DNA from: Ectopseudomonas composti
GTDB taxonomy: Bacteria > Pseudomonadota > Gammaproteobacteria > Pseudomonadales > Pseudomonadaceae
Assembly (NCBI RefSeq): GCF_001567565.1
Contig: NZ_LSSW01000015.1
Span: 24,350 to 88,349, forward strand
DNA: 64,000 nucleotides
Reading direction: 5' to 3'
Notes under the pieces: generated by a model
The model's database searches: none
What the model was told of the DNA's origin: nothing
Seen by the model: only the letters and a program-made list of their open reading frames with translations
Translations under genes and position numbers: made by a program
In this document: positions 1 to 11,946 of the stretch, one piece after another
Layout: each line of letters starts with the position of its first letter
How positions within the stretch are numbered: position 1 is the stretch's first letter

Positions 1-1
1 G

Positions 2-418
2 GTCAAGACCGTGGACGGCAAGCGCCGCGCGGCGGTGGAGGTGATGCTGGGTACGCCGACGGTGCGCGACCTGATCAAGCGCAACGAATTCTCCGAGCTC
101 AAGGAAATCATGGAGAAATCCAAGAACCTTGGCATGCAGACCTTCGATCAGGCGTTGATCGACCTGGTGCACGAAGGCGCCATCGATGAAGAGGAGGCGG
201 TGAAGAACGCCGATTCGGCGAACAACGTGCGCCTGAAGCTCAAGCTCCATCGCGACAACCCGGCCAATGCCCGGCCTGCTCCGGTTGCTGCAGCGCCGGT
301 GGCAGCCCCCGTTGCGCCACCGAAAGCCGCCTCGGCAGGCGACTGGGGACTGGAGCTAAAGCTCGAGGATATCGAAGAGGAGCTGCCGCCAGAGGATCCG
401 GGGCGGCAGGGAATCTAG
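2..418 (+). CDS. pilU: Type IV pilus retraction ATPase PilU, C-terminal part
   Basis: This is the last 138 codons of a PilT/PilU-family secretion ATPase whose start lies left of the window. The visible part begins in the C-terminal helical domain (AAVEVMLGTPTV, then a helix with IKRNEFSELKE) and the stretch MQTFDQALIDLV-EGAI-EEEA, which is typical of PilU. The protein ends in a tail rich in Ala/Pro and acidic residues. PilU is an accessory hexameric ATPase that works with PilT in pilus retraction at the cytoplasmic base of the type IV pilus machine. PilU rather than PilT is favoured by the LIKRNEF and ADSANNVRLKLKL segments. The Walker motifs are outside the window. Confidence 0.85.
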   Translation, partial: VKTVDGKRRAAVEVMLGTPTVRDLIKRNEFSELKEIMEKSKNLGMQTFDQALIDLVHEGAIDEEEAVKNADSANNVRLKLKLHRDNPANARPAPVAAAPVAAPVAPPKAASAGDWGLELKLEDIEEELPPEDPGRQGI

Positions 419-421
419 ACC

Positions 422-1171
422 CTACGGGTCGGGCTGCAGCGGCAGGTAAGCCTGACGCAACAGCAGGCTGACGCCGTCCTGTTCCAGTTCGCTGATGGCC
501 TTGCGCAGCTGCTCGACCAGTTGCGCATCGCAATCCTTCGAGCAGGCGAGATACAGGCCGGTGCTGGCCAGGGTCGGGCTTCTGCGCAGGTTCTGTTCTC
601 GATAGGGCGAGTTCTCCCAGATATACAGGGCCTCCGGTACGCCGGTGAACCAGGCATCGATGCGGCCAAGGATGAGCAGATGGGCCGGGTTTTCGCCCAG
701 CTGGAGCTGCACGATCTGCTCGTCGCTGAAACCTGCGCGCTGCAGGATGCCAACCTGCGCCGTGCCCATTCCGACACCGATCCGCTGGTAGCGCTGGCGT
801 GCCTGCGCGAAGCTGGTGACTGGCTCATCGAGGCTGAAGAACGCGCGCTCCAGCTCCATGACCGAGGCAATCCAGGTGTACATCTGCTCGCGCTCGGGGG
901 TGCGTGACAGAGGAATGATCAGCAGGTCCTTGCCCTTGGCGACCCGCATCTGAGAGCGAGACCATGGCTCGGCGACGATGTCGGTGAGCTTGCCGATCTT
1001 CGCCAGCGCGGTCAGTACCACGTCGCCCACCATGCCGTGGCCACCCTGGTAATGGTGCAGGGTCAGCGGGGGCGCGTCCGGCATGTACAGCTTGACCGGC
1101 TCGTTTGCTGATGCAGTTCCAGTGGCCAGCAAGGCAGCGAGCAGCCAGAAGGGGTTGGGCACGACGAACAT
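422..1171 (-). CDS. Periplasmic solute-binding protein, SBP_bac_3-like
   Basis: This 249-aa protein has an N-terminal export signal (hydrophobic FWLLAALLATGTASA, probable cleavage after ASA) followed by a two-lobed amino-acid-type binding fold, with a motif near residues 60-100 (AEPWSRSQMRVAKGKDLLIIPLSRTPER) seen in orphan family-3 binding proteins. No ABC permease or ATPase gene lies beside it, so it may be an orphan sensor-like protein rather than a transport component. It converges with pilU, the two stop codons lying only a few bases apart, and no clear terminator lies between them. The ligand cannot be told from sequence. Confidence 0.65.
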   Translation of the reverse strand: MFVVPNPFWLLAALLATGTASANEPVKLYMPDAPPLTLHHYQGGHGMVGDVVLTALAKIGKLTDIVAEPWSRSQMRVAKGKDLLIIPLSRTPEREQMYTWIASVMELERAFFSLDEPVTSFAQARQRYQRIGVGMGTAQVGILQRAGFSDEQIVQLQLGENPAHLLILGRIDAWFTGVPEALYIWENSPYREQNLRRSPTLASTGLYLACSKDCDAQLVEQLRKAISELEQDGVSLLLRQAYLPLQPDP

Positions 1172-1237
1172 CCTGTTGGTCTGGTCAAAGCAGTATAGGG
1201 CTGCTGTGGTGCGGTGATTTGCCAGGCAGTGCTCAGC

Positions 1238-3193
<1,956 letters not shown>

Positions 3194-3356
3194 AGCGAGT
3201 CCTCGTCGTACTCGATCTTATGCTTCAGCTTAGTGCGTTCGCGGCATTTGACCTTTAACTCAGGCGACCTTTGCTGCTGTCGCACCGACCTTTCACCTGG
3301 CCGGATGGGGTGTCTCTTGATGCGTAAAACGGTGGAACGATTAAGCCGCACATACT

Positions 3357-3405
3357 TGTAGGAGCGGATTCATCCGCGATTTTCGCGGCTAAAGCCGCTC
3401 CTACA
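3357..3405. repeat. REP-like palindrome, family B (TGTAGGAGCGG type)
   Basis: An imperfect inverted repeat starts with TGTAGGAGCGG and ends with GCCGCTCCTACA, with AAAGCCGC/CGCGGCT inside the arms. It sits between liuE and aacS. Related copies lie at 7294-7352, 14366-14440 and 15721-15768. Such intergenic palindromes are typical of Pseudomonas REP families. Confidence 0.75.
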
Positions 3406-3421
3406 GATGGCAGGTTGGCGC

Positions 3422-4324
3422 TCAGCGATTCGCCATCCGAGCCCGCGCCACTCGCGAGCCGTTGGCCTTGCCGAGCACCTCGCAGATGCGTTGGCCGGCA
3501 GCGATCAGCTTGTCCATGTCCACACCAGTTTCGATGCCCAGGCCCTGCAGCAGGTACAGCACGTCCTCGGTGGCGACGTTGCCGGTGGCGCCCTTGGCAT
3601 AGGGGCAGCCGCCGAGACCGGCGACCGAGCTGTCGAACACATGGATGCCTTCGAGCAGGCTGGCGTAGATATTGGCCAGCGCCTGGCCATAGGTGTCGTG
3701 GAAGTGCCCGGCCAGCCTCTCACGTGGGATGTCGCGGCCGACCTGCTCGAACAGCGCGCGGGTTTTGCCAGCGGTGCCGGTGCCGATGGTGTCGCCCAGC
3801 GACACCTCGTAGCAGCCCATGGCATATAGCTCGCGGGCGACACTGGCGACCTGCTCCGGCGCGATCTCGCCATCGTAGGGGCAGCCCAGCACGCAGGAGA
3901 CGTAGCCGCGCACACGAACGTTCGCGGCCTTGGCTGCCTCCATCAGCGGCACGAAACGCTGCAGGCTATCGGCGATGGAGCAGTTGATGTTCTTTTGCGA
4001 GAAGGTTTCGCTGGCGGCGGCGAATACCGCGACTTCCTCTACCTTGGCTTCGAGTGCGGCCTCGAAGCCTTTCAGGTTGGGCGTCAGGGCGGCGTAGGTG
4101 ATGCCAGGTTTGCGCTGGATGGCGGCGAACACCTCAGCAGAGCCGGCCATCTGTGGCACCCATTTGGGCGAGACGAAGCTGCCCACCTCGACATAGCTCA
4201 GCCCGGCTGCCGTCAGATCATCGACCAGACGCACCTTGTCGGCCACGCTGATCGGTTGCTTCTCGTTCTGCAGGCCATCGCGCGGGCCGACTTCCACCAG
4301 TCGTACGGAGTTGGGCAGGCTCAT
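3422..4324 (-). CDS. liuE: Hydroxymethylglutaryl-CoA lyase
   Basis: This 300-aa TIM-barrel enzyme of the HMG-CoA lyase (HMGL-like) family cleaves 3-hydroxy-3-methylglutaryl-CoA to acetoacetate and acetyl-CoA, the last step of leucine catabolism. The N-terminal VEVGPRDGLQNE motif and the family signature with its active-site cysteine, SVAGLGGCPYAKGATGN near residue 225, are intact, and the metal-binding residues in VGPRDG and HFHDTYGQ are present. It follows liuD on the minus strand, 129 bp downstream, across a family C palindrome. The start chosen (MSLPNSVRLVEVGPRDG) is the only ATG giving the normal length. Confidence 0.93.
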   Translation of the reverse strand: MSLPNSVRLVEVGPRDGLQNEKQPISVADKVRLVDDLTAAGLSYVEVGSFVSPKWVPQMAGSAEVFAAIQRKPGITYAALTPNLKGFEAALEAKVEEVAVFAAASETFSQKNINCSIADSLQRFVPLMEAAKAANVRVRGYVSCVLGCPYDGEIAPEQVASVARELYAMGCYEVSLGDTIGTGTAGKTRALFEQVGRDIPRERLAGHFHDTYGQALANIYASLLEGIHVFDSSVAGLGGCPYAKGATGNVATEDVLYLLQGLGIETGVDMDKLIAAGQRICEVLGKANGSRVARARMANR

Positions 4325-4380
4325 CGGGTGTCCTCGTATTCATCCTGGGATGCGCTGTGCGCACCATTCGCGTCTACTGC

Positions 4381-4457
4381 GTAGGGTGGACATCGCTTTT
4401 CATGTCCACCTTATCCAACGCGAATGCGCTGGATCGATAAGGTGTGATCCACCCTAC
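4381..4457. repeat. REP-like palindrome, family C (GTAGGGTGGA type)
   Basis: A long inverted repeat begins GTAGGGTGGACA and ends GATCCACCCTAC, with inner arms around ATGTCCACCTTATCC and GGATCGATAAGGTG. It occupies most of the liuD-liuE gap. Its right end supplies the TAG stop codon of liuD (4454-4456). Shorter relatives are at 16942 and 25151-25175. Confidence 0.7.
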
Positions 4458-6388
4458 GGCTCCAGCTCCACCAGTACCGCGCCTTCGCTGACCATTTCCC
4501 CTTCGCGGCAGTACAGCGCCTTGACCGTACCCGCCTCGGGCGCGCGGATGCTGTGCTCCATCTTCATCGCCTCCAGCACCACCAGTGCGGTGCCGGCCTC
4601 GACCGTCTGGCCGGGCTCGACCAGAACACGGACGATGCTGCCGTTCATGGGCGCACTGAGGCCGCCCTGTTGAGTATGGCCGGCTTCGGCGGCGGCAATA
4701 GGGTCGAAACGGGTGATCGCGTGTAGCTCGCCGTGCCACTGCAGGTAAAGCGTGTCGCCACGGCGGATAGCACGCAGACGCTGGCGCGTGCCGTCGATCT
4801 CCGCCAGCAGCTCTTCGCCTTGCAAGCTTGCGTTGTTATCCGCTCGTACCTTGCGGCTCACGCCCTGGCAGCTCAGGTGCAACTCGACCTCCGCCACGCC
4901 ACCGGCGCGCCAGCCGCTGCGGGCTGTCCAGGGAGAATGCGGGTCGTCATCGCGCTGCAGGGGCGTCTCGCTCTGCACCCAGGCATCGGCAGCGAGTTGC
5001 CAGAAGGAGTCCGGCAACTCAGCGGGCGCAGGTAGCAATTGCGGCTGGTGGCGCGGGATAAAGCCCGTGTCCAGCTCGCACGCGGCGAAGGCCGGGTGGG
5101 CGAGGATACGGCGCAGGAACGTCAGGTTGGTCTTCACGCCACCGACCAGGGTATCGCCGAGCATCGCCAGCAGACGCAGACGCGCCTGCTCGCGGTTCTC
5201 GCCCCAGGCGATCAGCTTGCCCAGCATCGGGTCGTAGAAGGGCGAGACGCTGTCGCCCTCGGCCACGCCGCTATCAATGCGCCGGCCATCACCCTTGGCG
5301 GCCTCGCGATACAGCGCCAGGGTGCCGGTGGCGGGGAGGAAATCGTGATCGGGGTCTTCGGCGTACAGCCGCACCTCGATGGCGTGGCCGTTGAGCGGCA
5401 CCTGCTGTTGGGTGATCGGCAGCGGTTCGCCACGGGCGACGCGAATCTGCCAGGCCACGAGGTCGAGCCCGGTGATGGCCTCGGTGACCGGATGCTCGAC
5501 CTGCAGGCGGGTGTTCATTTCCATGAAGAAGAAATCGCCACGCTCGTCGAGCAGAAACTCCACGGTGCCGGCGCCGACATAACTGATGGCCTGCGCCGCC
5601 TTGACCGCCGCTTCGCCCATGGCGCGGCGCAGCTCGGGGCTCAGGCCCGGCGCTGGCGCTTCTTCCACCACCTTCTGGTGACGACGCTGGATCGAGCAGT
5701 CGCGCTCGTTGAGATACAGACAGTTGCCGTGCTGGTCGGCGAACACCTGGATCTCCACGTGGCGCGGCTTGAGCACGTATTTTTCCACCAGCATGCGCGA
5801 GTCGCCGAAGGCCGACTGCGCTTCGCGCTGCGCGGACTCCAGCGTCTCGGCGAGCTGCGCCTCCGACTCGGCGACTTTCATGCCCTTGCCACCGCCGCCG
5901 GCAGCCGCCTTGAGCAGCACCGGGTAGCCGATGCGCGCGGCGGCTTCGCGGAAGGTTTCATAATCCTGCGCTTCGCCGTGGTAGCCGGGCACCAGCGGCA
6001 CGCCGGCAGCCTCCATCAGCGACTTGGCCGCCGACTTGCTGCCCATGGCGTCGATGGCCGAGGCGGGCGGGCCGAGGAAGATCAGCCCGGCCTGCTCGAT
6101 GGCGCGGGCGAAGCCGGCGTTCTCCGAAAGAAAGCCGTAGCCGGGGTGGATGGCCTGCGCGCCGCTGGCCTTGGCGGCGGCGATGATCTTGTCGATCAGC
6201 AGGTAGCTTTCGCCGGGTTTGGCGCCGCCGAGATTCACTGCCATGTCGGCTTCACGTACATGCCGCGCGCTGGCGTCGATGGCGCTGTGCACGGCCACGG
6301 TACGCAGGCCCATGGCCTTGGCCGTGCGCATGATGCGGCAGGCTATCTCGCCACGGTTGGCGACCAGCAGGGTGTCGATCATGGTCAT
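4454..6388 (-). CDS. liuD: Methylcrotonyl-CoA carboxylase, biotin-carrying alpha subunit
   Basis: This 644-aa subunit of the leucine pathway carboxylates biotin and carries it to the LiuB carboxyltransferase. Domains in order are: biotin carboxylase N-domain ([13 protein letters not shown]), ATP-grasp with the glycine loop [12 protein letters not shown] near residue 160, biotin carboxylase C-domain, a BT-like linker, and a C-terminal biotinyl domain with the EAMKMEHS biotinylation site near residue 607. The ATG overlaps the stop of the 26-codon ORF before it (ATGA), which suggests translational coupling. The stop codon lies inside a REP-like palindrome, so the last residues may vary between strains. 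Confidence 0.93.
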   Translation of the reverse strand: MTMIDTLLVANRGEIACRIMRTAKAMGLRTVAVHSAIDASARHVREADMAVNLGGAKPGESYLLIDKIIAAAKASGAQAIHPGYGFLSENAGFARAIEQAGLIFLGPPASAIDAMGSKSAAKSLMEAAGVPLVPGYHGEAQDYETFREAAARIGYPVLLKAAAGGGGKGMKVAESEAQLAETLESAQREAQSAFGDSRMLVEKYVLKPRHVEIQVFADQHGNCLYLNERDCSIQRRHQKVVEEAPAPGLSPELRRAMGEAAVKAAQAISYVGAGTVEFLLDERGDFFFMEMNTRLQVEHPVTEAITGLDLVAWQIRVARGEPLPITQQQVPLNGHAIEVRLYAEDPDHDFLPATGTLALYREAAKGDGRRIDSGVAEGDSVSPFYDPMLGKLIAWGENREQARLRLLAMLGDTLVGGVKTNLTFLRRILAHPAFAACELDTGFIPRHQPQLLPAPAELPDSFWQLAADAWVQSETPLQRDDDPHSPWTARSGWRAGGVAEVELHLSCQGVSRKVRADNNASLQGEELLAEIDGTRQRLRAIRRGDTLYLQWHGELHAITRFDPIAAAEAGHTQQGGLSAPMNGSIVRVLVEPGQTVEAGTALVVLEAMKMEHSIRAPEAGTVKALYCREGEMVSEGAVLVELEP

Positions 6389-6465
6389 TGCTCCTGCCAG
6401 GACGGTTGGCGTTTTTCCAGCATGTGGCCGCGCTGGGCGGTCATGGTATGAGAGCTGACAGTCAT
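6385..6465 (-). CDS. 26-codon ORF coupled between liuC and liuD, carrying a copy of the LiuC tail
   Basis: A short ORF fills the liuC-liuD gap. Its ATG overlaps the liuC stop (ATGA) and its TGA overlaps the liuD ATG (ATGA), so the three frames are chained. Its last residues ([11 protein letters not shown]) nearly repeat the last residues of LiuC (LEKRQPSWQESQL), and the DNA under them is also close to the liuC 3' end. The likeliest origin is a partial duplication of the liuC end. It may only serve to carry ribosomes from liuC to liuD, or it may make a small peptide; nothing in the sequence decides this. Confidence 0.5.
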   Translation of the reverse strand: MTVSSHTMTAQRGHMLEKRQPSWQEQ

Positions 6466-7262
6466 AGTTGCGACTCCTGCCAACTGGGCTGGCGTTTTTC
6501 CAGGAAGGCGCGCAGGCCTTCCTGGCCCTCGGCGCTGACGCGCAGGCGAGCGATGGCGTTCTCGGTGTAGCGGCGCAGGGCTGGGGTCAGCTCGCCGCTG
6601 CCGACTTCGCGCAGCAGATCCTTGCTGGCGCGCATGGCTTGCGGGCTGTTGTGCAGCAGGTTGCCGATCCAGACTTCGACCTGGGCCTCCAGCTCGTCAG
6701 CCGGGAAGCACTCGGCAAGCAGGCCCAGTTCGCGGGCGCGCTTGCCGTCAAAGCGCTCGGCGGTCAGCGCGTAGCGCTTGGCTGCGCGCTCGCCAATGGC
6801 CTGCACGACGAAGGGGCTGATCACCGCCGGAGCCAGGCCAATACGCACCTCGGACAGCGAAAACAGGGCGTCCTCGGCGCCGATGGCCATGTCACAGCAA
6901 CTGGCCAGGCCCATCGCGCCACCGAAGGCGGCGCCCTGGATGACGGCCAGGGTCGGAATCTTCAGGCCGTGCAGGTTGTACATCAGCTCGGCCAGCTCGC
7001 GGGCGTCACTCAGGTTGGCGTTGTAATCCAGCCCTGCGGCCTGCTGCATCCAGGCCAGGTCGGCGCCGGCGGAAAAGTGCTTGCCACGGCCGCGCAGCAG
7101 GAGAAAACGCAGGCTCTTGTCCTCACCGACGGCGTCGAGGGCGAGGATCAGCTCGCGGATCATCTCGGCGTTGAAGGCGTTGTTCTTTTCCGGGCGGTTC
7201 AGCCAGAGGGTGGCGAAGCCGCGCGGGTCTTTCTCAAGCTGTACGGTGGTGAAATTGGTCAT
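6462..7262 (-). CDS. liuC: Methylglutaconyl-CoA / gamma-carboxygeranoyl-CoA hydratase
   Basis: This 266-aa crotonase-family enzyme hydrates 3-methylglutaconyl-CoA to HMG-CoA. The oxyanion-hole segments RGRGKHFSAGADLAWM and QGAAFGGAMGLASCCDMAIG are intact, and the catalytic acidic region EVRIGLAPAVISPFV follows. An upstream in-frame ATG would add 30 residues translated from a REP-like palindrome, so the start at MTNFTTVQLEKD is preferred. It lies between liuB and liuD and its stop overlaps the start of a 26-codon ORF. The C-terminal FLEKRQPSWQE tail is the segment duplicated in that ORF. Confidence 0.9.
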   Translation of the reverse strand: MTNFTTVQLEKDPRGFATLWLNRPEKNNAFNAEMIRELILALDAVGEDKSLRFLLLRGRGKHFSAGADLAWMQQAAGLDYNANLSDARELAELMYNLHGLKIPTLAVIQGAAFGGAMGLASCCDMAIGAEDALFSLSEVRIGLAPAVISPFVVQAIGERAAKRYALTAERFDGKRARELGLLAECFPADELEAQVEVWIGNLLHNSPQAMRASKDLLREVGSGELTPALRRYTENAIARLRVSAEGQEGLRAFLEKRQPSWQESQL

Positions 7263-7293
7263 GGTGATGGGCTCGAAATATGTGCTGGCTCTG

Positions 7294-7352
7294 GTGGGAG
7301 TGGCTTTAGCCGCGAGCTTTGCTGTGGCTGTCGCGGCTAAAGCCCCTCCCAC
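7294..7352. repeat. REP-like palindrome, family B, between liuB and liuC
   Basis: An inverted repeat with arms GTGGGAGTGGCTTTAGCCGCG and CGCGGCTAAAGCCCCTCCCAC occupies almost the whole gap between liuB and liuC. It would form a strong hairpin in the liu mRNA and could change the amount of distal message. Confidence 0.8.
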
Positions 7353-7355
7353 GGA

Positions 7356-8963
<1,608 letters not shown>

Positions 8964-8980
8964 CGGTGGCGCTCCATTTC

Positions 8981-9032
8981 GTAGCCCGGATGCAATCCGG
9001 GACAGAATTTCCCCGGATTGCATCCGGGCTAC
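8981..9032. repeat. REP-like palindrome pair, family A (GTAGCCCGGATGCAATCCGGG)
   Basis: Two inverted copies of a 21-bp unit (GTAGCCCGGATGCAATCCGG and CCGGATTGCATCCGGGCTAC) are separated by about 10 bp in the liuA-liuB gap. Other copies are at 14474-14494 (single unit), 59946-60008 (second arm degenerate) and 63869-63928 (pair). Confidence 0.85.
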
Positions 9033-9038
9033 GCAGGC

Positions 9039-10202
9039 TTATTTCGTTTCGTTGAACAGCTCGCGGCCGATCAGCATGCGGCGGATTTCGCTGGTGCCGG
9101 CGCCGATCTCGTACAGCTTGGCGTCACGCAGCAGGCGCCCGGCCGGGTACTCATTGGTGTAGCCGTTGCCGCCCAGCAACTGGATGGTGTCCAGCGCCAT
9201 CTTGGTGGCCATCTCGGCGGTATAGAGGATCACCGCCGCAGCGTCCTTGCGCGACTCCTCGCCGCGATCACAGGCTTTGGCGACGTTGTACAGGTAGGAC
9301 TTGGAGGCGTTCATGCCGGCGTACATGTCGGCGAGCTTGCCCTGTACCAACTGGAATTCACCGATGGACTGCTTGAACTGCTGGCGTTCGTGCACGTAGG
9401 GCAGCACCACGTCCATGCAGGCGCTCATGATCCCGGTCGGGCCGCCGGAGAGCACGGTGCGCTCGTAGTCCAGGCCGCTCATCAGCACGCGCACGCCACC
9501 GCCCTCGACGCCTAAGATGTTCTCCTCCGGCACTTCGCAGTCCTCGAACAGCAGTTCGCAGGTGTTGGAGCCGCGCATGCCCAGCTTGTCCAGCTTCTGG
9601 TGGCGGGAGAAACCCTTGAAATCGCGCTCGACGATAAAGGCGGTCATGCCGCGCGAGCCGGCCTCGATGTCGGTCTTGGCGTAGATCACATAGGTGTGAG
9701 CGTCCGGGCCGTTGGTGATCCACATCTTGTTGCCGTTGAGCACGTAGCGGTCGCCGCGCTTCTCAGCTCGCAGCTTCATCGACACCACATCGGAGCCAGC
9801 GTTGGGCTCGCTCATGGCCAGGGCGCCGATGTGCTCGCCGGAGCACAGCTTGGGCAGGTATTTGTGCTTCTGCGCCTCGCTGCCGTTCTTGTGGATCTGG
9901 TTGATGCAGAGGTTGGAGTGCGCGCCGTAGGACAGGCCGACCGAAGCCGAGGCGCGGCTGATTTCTTCCATGGCCAGCACATGCGCCAGATAGCCCATGT
10001 CGGTGCCGCCGTACTCTTCCTTGACCGTCATGCCGAGCAGGCCCATGTCGCCAAATTTGCGCCACATGTCCATGGGGAATTCGTTGTCACGGTCGATCTG
10101 CGCGGCGCGTGGTGCCAGCTCGTTCTGGGCGAACTGGTGCACCGAGTCGCGCAGCATGTCGAGGGTTTCGCCGAGGCCGAAGTTGAGGGTGGGGTAGCTC
10201 AT
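9039..10202 (-). CDS. liuA: Isovaleryl-CoA dehydrogenase
   Basis: This 387-aa FAD-dependent acyl-CoA dehydrogenase oxidises isovaleryl-CoA to 3-methylcrotonyl-CoA, the first committed step of the liu pathway, and passes electrons to ETF. The catalytic glutamate is in the isovaleryl-type position, within [15 protein letters not shown] near residue 250, rather than in the C-terminal position; the C-terminal [20 protein letters not shown] is the usual FAD/substrate segment and here has Gly where other subfamilies carry Glu. SEPNAGSDV and WITNGPDA are conserved. It is the first enzyme gene after liuR on the minus strand. Confidence 0.95.
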   Translation of the reverse strand: MSYPTLNFGLGETLDMLRDSVHQFAQNELAPRAAQIDRDNEFPMDMWRKFGDMGLLGMTVKEEYGGTDMGYLAHVLAMEEISRASASVGLSYGAHSNLCINQIHKNGSEAQKHKYLPKLCSGEHIGALAMSEPNAGSDVVSMKLRAEKRGDRYVLNGNKMWITNGPDAHTYVIYAKTDIEAGSRGMTAFIVERDFKGFSRHQKLDKLGMRGSNTCELLFEDCEVPEENILGVEGGGVRVLMSGLDYERTVLSGGPTGIMSACMDVVLPYVHERQQFKQSIGEFQLVQGKLADMYAGMNASKSYLYNVAKACDRGEESRKDAAAVILYTAEMATKMALDTIQLLGGNGYTNEYPAGRLLRDAKLYEIGAGTSEIRRMLIGRELFNETK

Positions 10203-10236
10203 GGGGTCACCTGTCGTTGTTCTTGTCGTGGGGCGA

Positions 10237-10617
10237 TTAGGCGGTGGTTTCGGCCAGGGCCGCGCGGCAGCGTTCCTCGGCGGTATCCAGTTCCAGTTGC
10301 ATCTGCTGGATATCCAGCAGCTGTTGTTCGAGCTGCTGACGCCGTTCGGCGATCTTGGTGAGGAAGGTATTGAGCTGCCTGTGGTTGCCGCTGCTGGGGT
10401 CGTAGAGGTCGATCAGCTCCTTGCATTCGGCCAGGGAAAAGCCGATGCGTTTGCCGCGCAGGATGAGCTTCAGGGTCACCAGATCCTTGGGCTGATAGAC
10501 ACGCTCCTGACCACGGCGCTCGGGGGCGAGCATGCCTTGTTCCTCGTAGAAGCGGATGGCGCGCGGGGTGACGTCCAGTTCGCGGGCCAGGTCGGAGATG
10601 CTGTAGGTGGTCGGCAT
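10237..10617 (-). CDS. liuR: MerR-family regulator of the liu operon
   Basis: This 126-aa MerR-type protein has an N-terminal winged helix ([26 protein letters not shown]), the second wing region [21 protein letters not shown], and a C-terminal coiled coil rich in Gln/Leu that would mediate dimerisation. There are no conserved effector cysteines, as expected for a regulator of a degradation pathway. It is the first gene of the liu operon and precedes liuA by 34 bp. The start at [13 protein letters not shown] gives the standard family N-terminus; the longer frame upstream is intergenic DNA containing the promoter. Confidence 0.9.
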   Translation of the reverse strand: MPTTYSISDLARELDVTPRAIRFYEEQGMLAPERRGQERVYQPKDLVTLKLILRGKRIGFSLAECKELIDLYDPSSGNHRQLNTFLTKIAERRQQLEQQLLDIQQMQLELDTAEERCRAALAETTA

Positions 10618-10631
10618 GGTGGTGTTCTTGT

Positions 10632-10677
10632 GATTTACCTTTACGTAAACGTTAAGCGGCCTTTTGCAGACTGTCAA
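10632..10677 (-). promoter_or_regulatory. Putative liuR operon promoter with palindrome
   Basis: On the minus strand a TTGACA box (10672-10677) is followed after 17 bases by TAACGT (10649-10654). A palindromic TTTACGTAAA (10640-10649) overlaps and follows the -10 region within AACGTTTACGTAAAGGT. MerR proteins bind palindromes in or near the spacer of the promoters they control, so this is the likely LiuR site. Box assignments are by eye. Confidence 0.5.
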
Positions 10678-10800
10678 ATGCCTCGAAGATGGGCGCGAGT
10701 GCGGCCTCAATGCGCAGCCGGGTAGCGGCACGGCTGGACAGATGACGCGTCAAAGTCTCTAGAATGCCGGTCTCGTCGGCAGCCACGAACAAGGGAAATC

Positions 10801-11829
10801 ATGGCCGGTGCGTCCGTTGAAAAAGGCACGATCGCTGTTCACCTGGTGCTCGAAGCGCTTTGCGAAATGCGCCGGCAAGGCGTCGATGAGGCAGCAGTGC
10901 TGCAGGAAGCGGGAATCGACGCTGACTTGCTGACGCAGCCAGAGGAGCGGGTGTCGTCCGAGGCCTACGGGCAGCTGTGGCTAGCCATCGCCCGGCAGAT
11001 GGACGATGAATTCTTCGGCATGAACCGGCGACGGATGAAGGTCGGCAGCTTCGCTTACATGGCCCGTGCTGCGGCGCAGGAGCCAACCCTGGACGCGGCC
11101 TTGCAAGGGGCGCTGCGCTTTCTGCATCTGGTCTTCGATGACTTCAGCCCGAGACTGGAGGTGCGCGACGGCCTGGCCGCCATCGTCATCGACGAGGCGC
11201 CTGGGCAGGCCTGCCGCGCCTTCGGCTATTTCACCCTATGGCTGATCATCCATGGCCTGAGCTGCTGGCTGGCCGGGCGGCGCATCGATGTGCTGGGGAT
11301 TCAGCTGCGTTGTGCGCAGCCGGATTACATCGAGGACTACCAGGTGATGTTCACCCGCAACCTGCAGTTCGCGCGGGGACAGAGCCGCCTGCTGTTCAAC
11401 GCCGACAGCCTGCAGACGCCGATCCGACGCAGCGCTGACGACCTCAAGCGCTTTCTCGCCGATGCGCCGGGCAATATTCTGGTGCGCTACCGCGACCCGC
11501 AGAGCCTGAGCGCGCGGATCAAGAACCATCTGCGCAGCCTGGCGCCTGAGCAGTGGCCGGATGTGGAGGCCCTGGCCGCGCATTTCCACATGGCGCCCTC
11601 GACCCTGCGGCGCAAGCTCTCGCTGCAGGGGCAGCCTTACCAGGGGCTCAAGGATCAGGTGCGGCGTGACCTGGCCATTGCCTGCTTGGACAGCGATGAC
11701 GGCAACGTTCGTGACCTGGCTTTCGAACTGGGCTTCGCCGACAGCAGCGCCTTCTACAAGGCATTCAAGAAATGGACAGGCTCGACGCCAGGCCAGTACC
11801 GCGCGTTGATGCACCCCGAGCGCCATTGA
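10801..11829 (+). CDS. AraC-family transcriptional regulator
   Basis: This 342-aa regulator has an N-terminal AraC-binding-like ligand domain of the OruR/ArgR-like arabinose-binding type (about residues 15-200) and a C-terminal AraC helix-turn-helix pair with the hallmark DLAFELGFADSSAFYKAFKKWTGSTPGQYR. It is divergent from liuR and lies about 120 bp before the acyl-CoA synthetase on the same strand, so it most likely controls the following fatty-acid block, perhaps in response to a short or branched acyl compound. This is inferred from position only. Confidence 0.85.
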   Translation: MAGASVEKGTIAVHLVLEALCEMRRQGVDEAAVLQEAGIDADLLTQPEERVSSEAYGQLWLAIARQMDDEFFGMNRRRMKVGSFAYMARAAAQEPTLDAALQGALRFLHLVFDDFSPRLEVRDGLAAIVIDEAPGQACRAFGYFTLWLIIHGLSCWLAGRRIDVLGIQLRCAQPDYIEDYQVMFTRNLQFARGQSRLLFNADSLQTPIRRSADDLKRFLADAPGNILVRYRDPQSLSARIKNHLRSLAPEQWPDVEALAAHFHMAPSTLRRKLSLQGQPYQGLKDQVRRDLAIACLDSDDGNVRDLAFELGFADSSAFYKAFKKWTGSTPGQYRALMHPERH

Positions 11830-11946
11830 CCGAGGCGGGGGCTGTCATTTCCGCTCAGGCAGGTTGAGACCTTTCGACATTGCCGCGCCGCCGGCCCGAG
11901 GTAACTATCGCGACATCCAATAAGAACAATCCGGGAGATCACCCCG

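Noticed and set aside
5039..6451. 470-aa open frame opposite liuD
   Set aside because: Antisense shadow of liuD, with no domain and no good start signal.
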